In this document: piece after piece, positions 1 through 4,946 of the stretch
How positions within the stretch are numbered: the first letter of the stretch is position 1
Layout of the letters: every line of letters begins with the position of its first letter
Source of the DNA: Zoogloeaceae bacterium
GTDB lineage: Bacteria; Pseudomonadota; Gammaproteobacteria; Burkholderiales; Rhodocyclaceae
Reading direction: 5' to 3'
Length of the DNA: 14,108 nt
Assembly: GCA_031267345.1 (NCBI GenBank)
Contig: JAIRZG010000053.1
Location: 1 to 14,108, forward strand
Notes under the pieces: model-generated
Databases searched by the model: none
Seen by the model: only the letters and a program-made list of their open reading frames with translations
Told to the model about the DNA's origin: nothing
Made by a program: the position numbers and the translations under genes

Positions 1-1
1 G

Positions 2-67
2 CGTGCCAAAAAGACAGAAAACTACACAATTTATGCCCGTGTGAACAGGGGAATCGCAACGTTATGA
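2..67 (+). CDS. 3' end of an unidentified gene (partial, weak)
   Basis: From base 2 one plus-strand frame is open until TGA at 65-67. Its 21 codons give a basic, protein-like tail beginning RAKKTENYTIYARV. It is too short to assign a family. It converges on the terminase-like gene, whose stop is at 92-94, so the prophage could end in the 24 bases between. It may also be a chance open frame. Confidence 0.22.
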   Translation, partial: RAKKTENYTIYARVNRGIATL

Positions 68-91
68 AAGTTAACGTAATTTTAAATCCAG

Positions 92-628
92 TCATGCAGG
101 GTAGATGCGATTGCCCTGCTTTTCGGGGTCGATGCCAAGGCGGAAAAGCTCGGCATAAAATTCCTCATCTGTCAGGTCGGCAATGTCCTTGTCGACCGGC
201 GTCGCGGTAGCCCCGTCGTCCAGCCCGCGAATGACGCGAATCGAAGCGACGGCGGCGGCGGTTGCCTCGACAATCACCTTGATTTCGCGCGGCGCGATCG
301 TCACCTCTGCGGCGGCTTCCAGATTCACCAGACAAAGCCGATTAATCCGCAGCGACCGTTGCATATCCGCGATGTCTTCCGCCGCCGCGTCCTCAATGGT
401 ACGAAGTGCGATGTTCGTACCGCCGTTCGTACCACCGGACATCGCGGTGCGCACCATCTGCCGTTTGGTCTGTTCGGGGTCGCGCGACCAGCCTTCTTTT
501 TTTGCCCGCTTGCGGATGGCTCCTTCGCTAATGCCGTACTCGTTCGCAATGGAATTCACTGACTTTACGCCAGCCAGATACGCGCCCTGAATGTTCGTCC
601 AGTTGGTTTCTTTTTTGGGTTCGTTCAT
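92..628 (-). CDS. Phage terminase small subunit-like DNA-binding protein
   Basis: The product is 178 residues. Its first ~50 residues form a helix-turn-helix of the kind found in phage terminase small subunits: a YLAGVKSVNSIANEYGIS helix pair followed by EGAIRKRAKKEGW. The middle is alanine-rich and helical, suiting oligomerisation, and the C-terminal tail is acidic (DLTDEEFYAELFRLGIDP). In the family, this subunit binds the packaging site and recruits the large terminase. The start is the ATG at 628, where no strong Shine-Dalgarno is visible. It is the last recognisable gene of the leftward phage operon. No large-terminase start is evident beyond it: an overlapping ATG at 95 opens a frame that does not resemble TerL. 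The family call rests on the HTH, length and position; another phage HTH protein is possible. Confidence 0.62.
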   Translation of the reverse strand: MNEPKKETNWTNIQGAYLAGVKSVNSIANEYGISEGAIRKRAKKEGWSRDPEQTKRQMVRTAMSGGTNGGTNIALRTIEDAAAEDIADMQRSLRINRLCLVNLEAAAEVTIAPREIKVIVEATAAAVASIRVIRGLDDGATATPVDKDIADLTDEEFYAELFRLGIDPEKQGNRIYPA

Positions 629-635
629 AAAAAGC

Positions 636-663
636 TTGCTTTTATTATCGTTTGTGATAACAT
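636..663 (+). promoter_or_regulatory. Candidate promoter and operator of hicAB-1
   Basis: A -35-like TTGCTT (636-641) and an extended -10, TGA-TAACAT (655-663), are spaced by 16 bases. An inverted repeat TTATC-N6-GATAA (645-649 and 656-660) lies inside the spacer and overlaps the -10. That is where an autorepressing HicB would be expected to bind. Transcription would start near 670, about 20 bases before the hicA ATG. Confidence 0.45.
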
Positions 664-690
664 TCAGTTCTCGAAACGGGATACGTCACC

Positions 691-867
691 ATGAAATACA
701 GTGAATTTCGGCGTTACATGAAATCGCTTGGAGTGACTTTTACGCCTGCCAAAGGTAGCCACTTCAAGGTCAGTCTGAACGGAAAAAGCAGCGTGTTCCC
801 AGACCACGGCGGCAAGGAAATGCCGAAAGGTCTTGAGATGAGTATTCGCAGAGCACTTGGAATTTAA
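691..867 (+). CDS. hicA: HicA toxin, module 1 (mRNA interferase)
   Basis: This 58-residue protein has the compact dsRBD-like fold pattern of HicA. It shows the catalytic GSH motif (KGSHFKVSLNGK, around residues 22-33) and the family tail PDHGGKEMPKGLEMSIRRALGI. HicA cleaves mRNA independently of the ribosome and is neutralised by HicB binding. The ATG at 691 gives the normal family length; the upstream GGGA at 677-680 is only a weak Shine-Dalgarno. The stop (865-867) is 12 bases before the hicB ATG, so the pair is a tight toxin-first operon. It runs opposite to the surrounding phage genes and looks like inserted cargo. All key residues are present, so it should be active. Confidence 0.88.
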   Translation: MKYSEFRRYMKSLGVTFTPAKGSHFKVSLNGKSSVFPDHGGKEMPKGLEMSIRRALGI

Positions 868-879
868 TTGGAGAAAGCC

Positions 880-1296
880 ATGTTTTATCCATTGAACGTA
901 TTCGAGGAAGAGGCTGGTTTCTGGGCTGAATGTCCTGACATCCCGGAAATGAAAACCGCAGGCGATACGCTTGATGATCTATTGCGGGAAGCGGTTGATG
1001 GTCTGGAATCGGCGTTGGAGTTTTACTTTGAAGCACGCCGCCCCATTCCTGCACCCTCGCGTCCAGAGCGCGGACAGCACACGGTCGCGTTGCCCACGCT
1101 CATTGTTTCCAAAGTTCTGTTGCACAACGAAATGCTGGCGCAGGGCGTGAAGAAAGCAGAACTGGCGCGACGGCTGAACATCGCGCCGCCCAACGTCGAA
1201 CGTATTTTTCGCGTAAAACACAAAACCCGTATCGAAACCGTTGAAGCGGCGCTCAACTGTCTGGGAAAACACCTTGACCTGCAACTGGCGGCGTAG
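880..1296 (+). CDS. hicB: HicB antitoxin with XRE-type HTH, module 1
   Basis: HicB binds and masks HicA and represses its own operon. Residues ~1-60 form the partial RNase H-like HicB domain (MFYPLNVFEEEAGFWAECPD, then a DTLDDLLREAVDGL helix). Residues ~85-130 form an HTH (KKAELARRLNIAPPNVERIF). The ATG at 880 (138 aa) is preferred over the TTG at 868 because GGAG at 870-873 sits 6 bases upstream of it, and that Shine-Dalgarno overlaps the TTG. The DNA-binding domain type differs from that of the second HicB downstream, so the two modules are separate lineages rather than a recent duplication. Confidence 0.87.
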   Translation: MFYPLNVFEEEAGFWAECPDIPEMKTAGDTLDDLLREAVDGLESALEFYFEARRPIPAPSRPERGQHTVALPTLIVSKVLLHNEMLAQGVKKAELARRLNIAPPNVERIFRVKHKTRIETVEAALNCLGKHLDLQLAA

Positions 1297-1315
1297 ACGG
1301 TCGGGCAACAAAAAA

Positions 1316-1339
1316 CCCGCTGATTTTTTGGTCAGCGGG
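1316..1339 (+). terminator. Hairpin downstream of hicAB-1
   Basis: CCCGCTGA (1316-1323) pairs with TCAGCGGG (1332-1339) around an 8-base T-rich loop, 19 bases after the hicB stop. On the plus strand the following run (CGGGTGTTTTC) is only moderately T-rich. On the minus strand the hairpin is followed by a clean T run. It could end hicAB transcripts, or stop leftward transcription. Confidence 0.5.
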
Positions 1340-1412
1340 CGGGTGTTTTCGGCGCGTTTGCTTTGGGCGCACCTATGAAATTTAGCAAAATTGACGCTAA
1401 ATCTACCATAGT

Positions 1413-1441
1413 TTGGCGCATGGTCAAGCGTTTGTTACAAT
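1413..1441 (+). promoter_or_regulatory. Candidate promoter of hicAB-2
   Basis: TTGGCG (1413-1418) and TACAAT (1436-1441) are separated by 17 bases, a good sigma-70 match. Transcription would begin near 1448, giving a leader of about 45 bases that contains the palindrome at 1463-1487. An alternative pair, TTGCAA (1459-1464) with TATCAT (1481-1486), would give a nearly leaderless hicA mRNA. Confidence 0.45.
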
Positions 1442-1462
1442 TTTCTTTGAATCTCCGTTTGC

Positions 1463-1487
1463 AATGATAGCACTATATGCTATCATT
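1463..1487 (+). promoter_or_regulatory. Perfect palindrome upstream of hicA-2, probable HicB operator
   Basis: AATGATAGCA (1463-1472) and TGCTATCATT (1478-1487) are exact reverse complements around the 5-base spacer CTATA. The element ends 5 bases before the hicA ATG. A ribbon-helix-helix HicB dimer pair binding such dyads is the known mode of autoregulation in this family. Placed between promoter and start codon, it could act as a roadblock operator. No Shine-Dalgarno is visible between it and the ATG. Confidence 0.6.
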
Positions 1488-1492
1488 AAAAC

Positions 1493-1747
1493 ATGAAAAC
1501 GAGACAACTCAAAACCCTGCACGCTGTTTTCGACCTGCCCACTCGCGCGAATGTGGCCTTTTCGGAGATTGAATCTCTGGTCAGGGCGCTGGGCGGTAGC
1601 GTTGTGGAGCGCGAAGGGTCGCGCGTCATTTTCGATATGGGCGGCGATGTTTTCCACGCGCACCGCCCGCATCCCGGCAAGGATGCCAAAAAATACCAGA
1701 TTGAGGGATTTCGGGAATTTCTCAAGGCGAAAGGAATCAGTCCATGA
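1493..1747 (+). CDS. hicA: HicA-family toxin, module 2
   Basis: The 84-residue protein belongs to the longer HicA subgroup. An N-terminal helix (FSEIESLVRALGG) is followed by EREGSRVIFDMGG and the conserved FHAHRPHPGKDAKKYQ segment, whose histidines are the likely active-site residues, then a helix ending REFLKAKGI. In this subgroup GSR commonly replaces the GSH of short HicA. The expected role is a translation-independent RNase neutralised by the next gene. The start ATG has no Shine-Dalgarno and lies just after the palindrome. The stop overlaps the antitoxin start in an ATGA, so translation is probably coupled. Confidence 0.82.
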   Translation: MKTRQLKTLHAVFDLPTRANVAFSEIESLVRALGGSVVEREGSRVIFDMGGDVFHAHRPHPGKDAKKYQIEGFREFLKAKGISP

Positions 1748-2085
1748 AAAACACATTGTCTTACAAGGGGTTTGTCGCCCGCGTCGAGTTTGATGACCGC
1801 GACGGAATTTTTATCGGGCGGGTCTTGGGCGCGCGCGACGTCATTTCCTTTCACGCCGAAACGGTTGCGGATTTGCGGCGGGAATTCAAAATCTCCATTG
1901 AGGATTACCTCGCCTACTGCGCCGAACACGGCAAAAAACCCGAAAAACCCGCCAGCGGCAAGTTGATGTTACGGATTCCGCCAGAAGTCCACGCCACCGC
2001 CTTGGTCGCCGCCAGATCGGAAGGCAAGAGCCTGAACCAATGGGCTGCCGAGACGCTGGCGCAAGCGGCGCGCGCCCCTGCATGA
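1744..2085 (+). CDS. hicB: HicB antitoxin with ribbon-helix-helix domain, module 2
   Basis: This 113-residue antitoxin has an N-terminal HicB domain (YKGFVARVEFDDRDGIFIGR, then a FHAETVADLRREFKISIEDY helix). A proline/lysine-rich linker leads to a C-terminal Arc/MetJ-type ribbon-helix-helix (residues ~73-108: LMLRIPPEVHATALVAARSEGKS, then LNQWAAETLAQA). It should bind the toxin and the palindrome at 1463-1487. It overlaps hicA by 4 bases. It converges on the minus-strand Q-position gene, with only 7 bases between the two stops. Confidence 0.85.
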   Translation: MKNTLSYKGFVARVEFDDRDGIFIGRVLGARDVISFHAETVADLRREFKISIEDYLAYCAEHGKKPEKPASGKLMLRIPPEVHATALVAARSEGKSLNQWAAETLAQAARAPA

Positions 2086-2092
2086 TCCTCGC

Positions 2093-2530
2093 CTAAACGC
2101 CGACCATTCCACATTCTGCCAGCCGCGCTTCAATTGCGGCGAATGCCATATCTTCCAGTCCCGGCGTGATTTCTTTCCCCTTGCGCGTGCTCCCCAGCAT
2201 CTGCGCCACCTTCGAGGCGTGCGCGCTGACGGTGTGCCGGTCGATGCCGTAGCGTTCCGCTAGTGCGTCCAGTTGGATGCGCTCGGCCTTCTTGGTGAAA
2301 TAACGCCGCACGTATTCGCGGCGCAGCAGTCCATTTACCGTGCAGCCCGCCAGCGCCGTGCCGCGCACCTGATCGGCGAGATAAGCGATGGCGTTGATCC
2401 ATTCCGTATTCTGGCGCTTGCCGCAGCAACAGGCGGCGCGGCAATTGCAGGGTAAAAACCTGGGCGCGACGCGGGCAATGAGGATGGCCTCGTAAAGTTT
2501 GCCCGTCGCGCGCAGTTCGGCGCGGATCAT
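2093..2530 (-). CDS. Q-position phage regulator, 3' part of a frameshifted gene
   Basis: The 145 residues include a cysteine cluster (CNCRAACCCGKR), a helical middle (TEWINAIAYLADQVRGTALAG) and a C-terminal HTH-like segment (LDALAERYGIDRHTVSAHASKVAQML). The gene lies between the recombination genes and the terminase gene, where lambda-like phages carry a late-gene regulator such as Q; that role is inference. Reading the same frame upstream of the nominal ATG gives GLVGLDGAAQAG, which runs smoothly into MIRAEL. So the ATG at 2530 is probably not the native start: this is the continuation of the open frame at 2527-2715, and joining them gives about 207 residues. It converges on hicB-2. Confidence 0.6.
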   Translation of the reverse strand: MIRAELRATGKLYEAILIARVAPRFLPCNCRAACCCGKRQNTEWINAIAYLADQVRGTALAGCTVNGLLRREYVRRYFTKKAERIQLDALAERYGIDRHTVSAHASKVAQMLGSTRKGKEITPGLEDMAFAAIEARLAECGMVGV

Positions 2531-2715
2531 GCCCGCCTGCGCCGCGCCGTCCAGTCCGACAAGTCCCTTGCCGCCCCCTCGGAACGCGCCGCCATGCGAT
2601 TCATCAGCGGGCGGTCATAATTCTGCCCGCAAAAATTGAGGGCAAAGGTCAGCGCGGCATGGGCGCTGGAAAACAAGGGTTCGTCAGCAGGGGTCATGCC
2701 GCCAGCACACATCAT
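2527..2715 (-). CDS. Q-position phage regulator, 5' part of the same frameshifted gene
   Basis: This 62-codon frame reads SSAHAALTFALNFCGQNYDR then PLMNRMAARSEG, like the N-terminus of a phage regulatory protein. It then degenerates into an arginine-rich tail (TARRRRA) and stops in an ATGA overlap with the downstream frame. A run of five Gs on the coding strand (Cs at 2574-2578) marks the likely lesion: one more G would continue it as EGGGKGLVGLDGAAQAGM. Start candidates are ATG 2715, which overlaps the ref stop (ATGA) and has GGAG about 11 bases upstream, or the ATG at 2697. It is either a mutation, a sequencing indel or a programmed shift. Confidence 0.55.
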   Translation of the reverse strand: MMCAGGMTPADEPLFSSAHAALTFALNFCGQNYDRPLMNRMAARSEGAARDLSDWTARRRRA

Positions 2716-2996
2716 GATCGGTCTTTCTCCAAAAGTTCAATCGTCATAGCAAGCAAGTCCATTTCCGGCAAATATGCCCGCTCGAACGCTTTCCGGCCCA
2801 TGCCGTGAATGCCGCTTTGCCCCGTGTGGTGCTCCGGGCAAAGCGGTATGGTCAGAAAATCGTCCGCCCGCTGGCCCATACCTTGCCCCTCGCGCAGATG
2901 ATGCACTTGCGCCGGAGTTGCGCCCTGACCCAGATGGCGGCAGAGCACACAACCCAGAGAAGCGACGCGGTCAAGGTGGCGGGCGGACACGCTCAT
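2712..2996 (-). CDS. Ref-family RecA-dependent nuclease
   Basis: The 94-residue protein has the small HNH-like zinc nuclease pattern of the phage P1 Ref family: CVLC (residues 16-19), QVHHLREGQG (30-39), LCPEHH (52-57) and GIHGMGRKAFE (62-72). P1 Ref cuts DNA at RecA-filament D-loops and boosts recombination. The cysteine pairs and C53/H56/H57 suit metal binding, while H32/H33 are likely catalytic. It is complete, with ATGA overlaps at both ends: with the antirepressor gene upstream (2993-2996) and the Q-position gene downstream (2712-2715). It is therefore translationally coupled in the phage operon. Confidence 0.78.
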   Translation of the reverse strand: MSVSARHLDRVASLGCVLCRHLGQGATPAQVHHLREGQGMGQRADDFLTIPLCPEHHTGQSGIHGMGRKAFERAYLPEMDLLAMTIELLEKDRS

Positions 2997-3997
2997 GCTC
3001 TTTTCCGGAACAGGATGGCGTTATCTGGTTCCGCCGCGATCAGCTTTTGCAGCCAAACCAGACCCTTGCCGGTGATGAGGGTTTTCGGGGAAAGGTGCTT
3101 TTCGCCGTGGCGGTCTTCCCATACCTGCTCCAACACCTTGAAACGCGCGGTTTCGAGATGTTCCTGCATGGGGGAATTGTCCTGACGTAAGATGCCCTTG
3201 ACGCGGCACCACTGATACAGCCGCTTTTCGCCCGTTTTCAACACCTTGGCGACCACGGCGAAAGATTGCGCGTTGCCTGCTTCGGCTACCGCGTCGGCAA
3301 ACGCCGCCTTGGGCGCGGCCTTTTCCAGCGCGACACAGGCCGTCTCCTTCTCCTGTGCCAGTCTGCCCGCCAGTAACAAGGCTTGCGAAAGCGTTTGCGG
3401 AATCTGAAACGCCCAAGACCCAGAAGCCGCTTGCGCTTCGAGCTTCAGCCAGCGGTCGATAACAGCTTTCCGCCATTGCAATTTGTAGCCGGTGACGAGC
3501 GTCAGTGTCAGGTCTTTTGGAAAGTGGAATTCCTGATAGGTCTGCCCGTTTTGGGGGTGTATCCAGTTTTGGATATACCCTGCTTCCGGCAATTCCAATT
3601 CTGCAAGCATGTTTCGTGCATCACGCATTACATGCAAATGTTCCTTCTCGCAGATTTTCGCAATCTCACGGGTGGACATGGTGAGGGGTTCTCCAGCAAC
3701 CGGAATCAGACCGGAAGACTTGGCAGTATTGGCAACGGTAAACAGGTCAGGCGTGTTCATGGATTGCTCCTTTGGAACGCGAAAGTGGAATGGTTTGCCG
3801 TCCGGACGCGCGCGGAATTCGATGCGGTCTCCGGGTTGATACTTTTCGTCCGTCCAGAGTTCTCCGCCCTCGTAATGGACGGAAAACCGGAAGGAAGAAA
3901 ACGGCGGATTGGGCGGGATCGGCTCCACGCGAAGAACGCGAGCCGTGCGGACAATAGAGGATTGGGGCGCGGGTGCGCCGGGGATGAGGTGGGACAT
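2993..3997 (-). CDS. Rha/KilAC phage antirepressor, two in-frame starts
   Basis: From ATG 3997 the product has 334 residues. An N-terminal ~79-residue part of unknown fold (VHYEGGELWTDEKYQPGD) comes first. A Rha-type domain follows (LTMSTREIAKICEKEHLHVM through VTGYKLQWRKAVIDRWL), and the C-terminus is an ANT/KilAC domain (VLKTGEKRLYQWCRVKGIL, then HGEKHLSPKTLITGKGLVWL). Both likely starts have good ribosome sites: AGGAG 7 bases before ATG 3997, and AAAGGAG 6 bases before ATG 3760 (255 aa, starting MNTPDLFTVAN). The shorter form matches the usual Rha layout. Phage P1 ant likewise makes two in-frame proteins. Antirepressors of this class counteract a phage repressor. A C4-like RNA lies immediately upstream. 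The frame is also open back to a GTG at 4198, but that part overlaps the structured leader and is probably untranslated. Confidence 0.78.
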   Translation of the reverse strand: MSHLIPGAPAPQSSIVRTARVLRVEPIPPNPPFSSFRFSVHYEGGELWTDEKYQPGDRIEFRARPDGKPFHFRVPKEQSMNTPDLFTVANTAKSSGLIPVAGEPLTMSTREIAKICEKEHLHVMRDARNMLAELELPEAGYIQNWIHPQNGQTYQEFHFPKDLTLTLVTGYKLQWRKAVIDRWLKLEAQAASGSWAFQIPQTLSQALLLAGRLAQEKETACVALEKAAPKAAFADAVAEAGNAQSFAVVAKVLKTGEKRLYQWCRVKGILRQDNSPMQEHLETARFKVLEQVWEDRHGEKHLSPKTLITGKGLVWLQKLIAAEPDNAILFRKRA

Positions 3998-4055
3998 GAT
4001 TTGGCTCCTGGTTGAGACTTGAGAGCCACCTCTGCCGTTTTCAAGCAACAGGGGT

Positions 4056-4140
4056 GGGCGGGGTGTTGAAAACCCGTAACCAGCCGAGCCGCCAGCCTTG
4101 CGAACTGGCGCACCCCGCCCATAGAGCGGGTATTGCGGAC
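4056..4140 (-). ncRNA. C4-like antisense RNA in the antirepressor leader
   Basis: Read on the minus strand, GGGCGGGGTG (complement of 4111-4120) can pair exactly with CACCCCGCCC (complement of 4056-4065). The enclosed part holds a smaller hairpin, GCCAG/CTGGC (4091-4095 with 4105-4109). The 3' part reads GGGTTTTCAACACC. This layout, the CTATGGGCGGGG start and the position just before an antirepressor gene match C4 RNAs of phages P1/P7, which are processed from the ant transcript and pair with its translation start region. A downstream TTGAAAAC (within 4037-4046) is complementary to the GTTTTCAA in the RNA and could be a target. Exact ends are not determinable by eye. Confidence 0.65.
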
Positions 4141-4199
4141 ACAAAAAAACCACGACTTCGGGCGCGGGGTTCCGCTGGTTACAGGTGTTTTCAAGCACC
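4062..4199. repeat. Long imperfect inverted repeat around the C4-like RNA
   Basis: The plus-strand segment 4062-4083 (GGTGTTGAAAACCCGTAACCAG is its content in two overlapping pieces: GGTGTTGAAAAC and CCCGTAACCAG) is nearly the reverse complement of 4175-4199, with 91 bases between. A related direct copy, GTTTTCAAGCA, occurs at 4038-4048 and again at 4188-4198. Three mutually pairing copies permit alternative leader structures, as in C4-controlled operons. Confidence 0.6.
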
Positions 4200-4207
4200 T
4201 GAACGCA

Positions 4208-4235
4208 ATAATACCCGATCCGGCGGCGAATGCAA
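4208..4235 (-). promoter_or_regulatory. Promoter of the C4/antirepressor transcript
   Basis: On the minus strand TTGCAT (4235-4230) and TATTAT (4213-4208) are spaced by 16 bases. Transcription would begin near 4201, immediately before the first arm of the inverted repeat. One promoter would then serve the C4-like RNA and the antirepressor, ref and Q-position genes, as in the P1 ant operon. Confidence 0.55.
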
Positions 4236-4239
4236 GGGC

Positions 4240-4331
4240 GTAGGTCGGAAAAGAGTAGCGCCTTCCGACACTGGGCGGTTGCGCGGGTTTGACCGCCAGG
4301 TGTCGGGTAACGCTACGCTCACCCGACCTAC
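4240..4331. repeat. REP-like dispersed hairpin repeat
   Basis: GTAGGTCGG (4240-4248) pairs with CCGACCTAC (4323-4331). Inside, GAGTAGCG, TTCCGACAC and GGGCGGT have partners CGCTACGCTC, GTGTCGGGTAA and ACCGCC in reverse order, so the whole 92 bases fold into one long imperfect hairpin. The half ending GCTACGCTCACCCGACCTAC resembles short dispersed repeats common in proteobacterial intergenic DNA. It separates the phage promoter from the brnT promoter. Confidence 0.6.
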
Positions 4332-4335
4332 AAAC

Positions 4336-4364
4336 TTGCTTTTCCCCTTTATTGAAGCTACAAT
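4336..4364 (+). promoter_or_regulatory. Promoter of brnTA
   Basis: TTGCTT (4336-4341) and TACAAT (4359-4364) are spaced by exactly 17 bases. The expected transcription start, near 4371, is next to the brnT ATG at 4372. There is no room for a Shine-Dalgarno, so the brnT mRNA may be leaderless. Confidence 0.6.
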
Positions 4365-4371
4365 AAAACGC

Positions 4372-4641
4372 ATGGAAATTGAGTTTGATGCCGTCAAGGA
4401 CGCGCTGAACCGTAAAAAGCATGGCGTTTCGCTTGAACTCGCCCGCGCGCTGGTCTGGGAAGAAGCCTATGCCTGGCCGGACGAACGGTTCGATTATGAG
4501 GAGTGGCGCATGTCGGCGCTGGTTCCCTGTGGGGATCGCCTGTACTGCGTTTCCTACGTCGACCGCGGCGAAGCGCGGCGCGTGATCAGTTTGCGAACCG
4601 CGAATCGCGAGGAGGTGAAAACGTATGCGAGAAACTGTTGA
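4372..4641 (+). CDS. brnT: BrnT toxin (RelE-fold ribonuclease)
   Basis: The 89-residue protein has the BrnT signature. It opens with IEFDAVKDALNRKKHGVSLE (residues ~3-22), the N/KHGVS motif of the family. Later comes RLYCVSYVDRGEARRVISLR (~57-76) and a final REEVKTYARN containing the usual R/E/Y residues. BrnT cleaves RNA and is neutralised by the BrnA antitoxin, which together with it represses the operon. It overlaps brnA by 17 bases in another frame. ATG 4372 fits the family N-terminus; no Shine-Dalgarno precedes it. The gene runs against the phage operon and separates ninB from the antirepressor region. All family residues I can recognise are intact. Confidence 0.87.
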   Translation: MEIEFDAVKDALNRKKHGVSLELARALVWEEAYAWPDERFDYEEWRMSALVPCGDRLYCVSYVDRGEARRVISLRTANREEVKTYARNC

Positions 4642-4924
4642 AACCCGCTTTGGCCGCACCCTGGTCTTGCCCACGCCGGAGGAGGACGCCGCCATTACCG
4701 CCGCCGCGCTGTCCGACCCGGACGCGCGTCCGCTCACCAACGAAGAATGGGAAGACGTGATCGGGAAAAAGCGCGGACGCCCGCTTGCCGAAACGCGGAA
4801 AGAACTGGTCTCCCTGCGCTTCGACCCGGACGTGCTCGATGGCTTGAAAGCCACCGGACACGGCTGGCGAACGCGCGTAAACGACGCCATGCGCGAGTGG
4901 CTGAAAACGCACGCGGCGGCCTGA
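4625..4924 (+). CDS. brnA: BrnA antitoxin (ribbon-helix-helix)
   Basis: The 99-residue antitoxin carries an acidic N-terminal half that suits toxin binding (PEEDAAITAAALSDPDARPL, NEEWEDVIGKKRGRP). Its C-terminal ribbon-helix-helix (residues ~60-96) reads ELVSLRFDPDVLDGLKATGH, then TRVNDAMREWLKTH. It should bind BrnT and the brnTA promoter. The start ATG 4625 has a strong ribosome site (GGAGGTG, about 7 bases upstream) inside brnT. This contrasts with the missing site of brnT and should favour antitoxin synthesis. The stop (4922-4924) forms one arm of a hairpin shared with the ninB stop. Confidence 0.87.
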   Translation: MRETVETRFGRTLVLPTPEEDAAITAAALSDPDARPLTNEEWEDVIGKKRGRPLAETRKELVSLRFDPDVLDGLKATGHGWRTRVNDAMREWLKTHAAA

Positions 4925-4946
4925 ACGCGAAGCGATGACGCGTTCA
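4922..4946. terminator. Hairpin built from the stop codons of brnA and ninB
   Basis: TGAACGCG (4922-4929) and CGCGTTCA (4939-4946) are perfect reverse complements around a 9-base loop. The left arm starts with the brnA TGA, and the right arm ends with the complement of the ninB TGA. It could act on both convergent transcripts. Neither side has a T run, so it is not a classic intrinsic terminator. Confidence 0.4.

Noticed and set aside
868..879. TTG start for hicB-1
   Set aside because: The TTG overlaps the GGAG Shine-Dalgarno that serves the ATG at 880, and the ATG gives the standard HicB N-terminus.
3998..4198. N-terminal extension of the antirepressor frame to a GTG at 4198
   Set aside because: It would be translated from the first bases of the transcript through the structured C4-like RNA, with no ribosome site; the starts at 3997 and 3760 have good ones.
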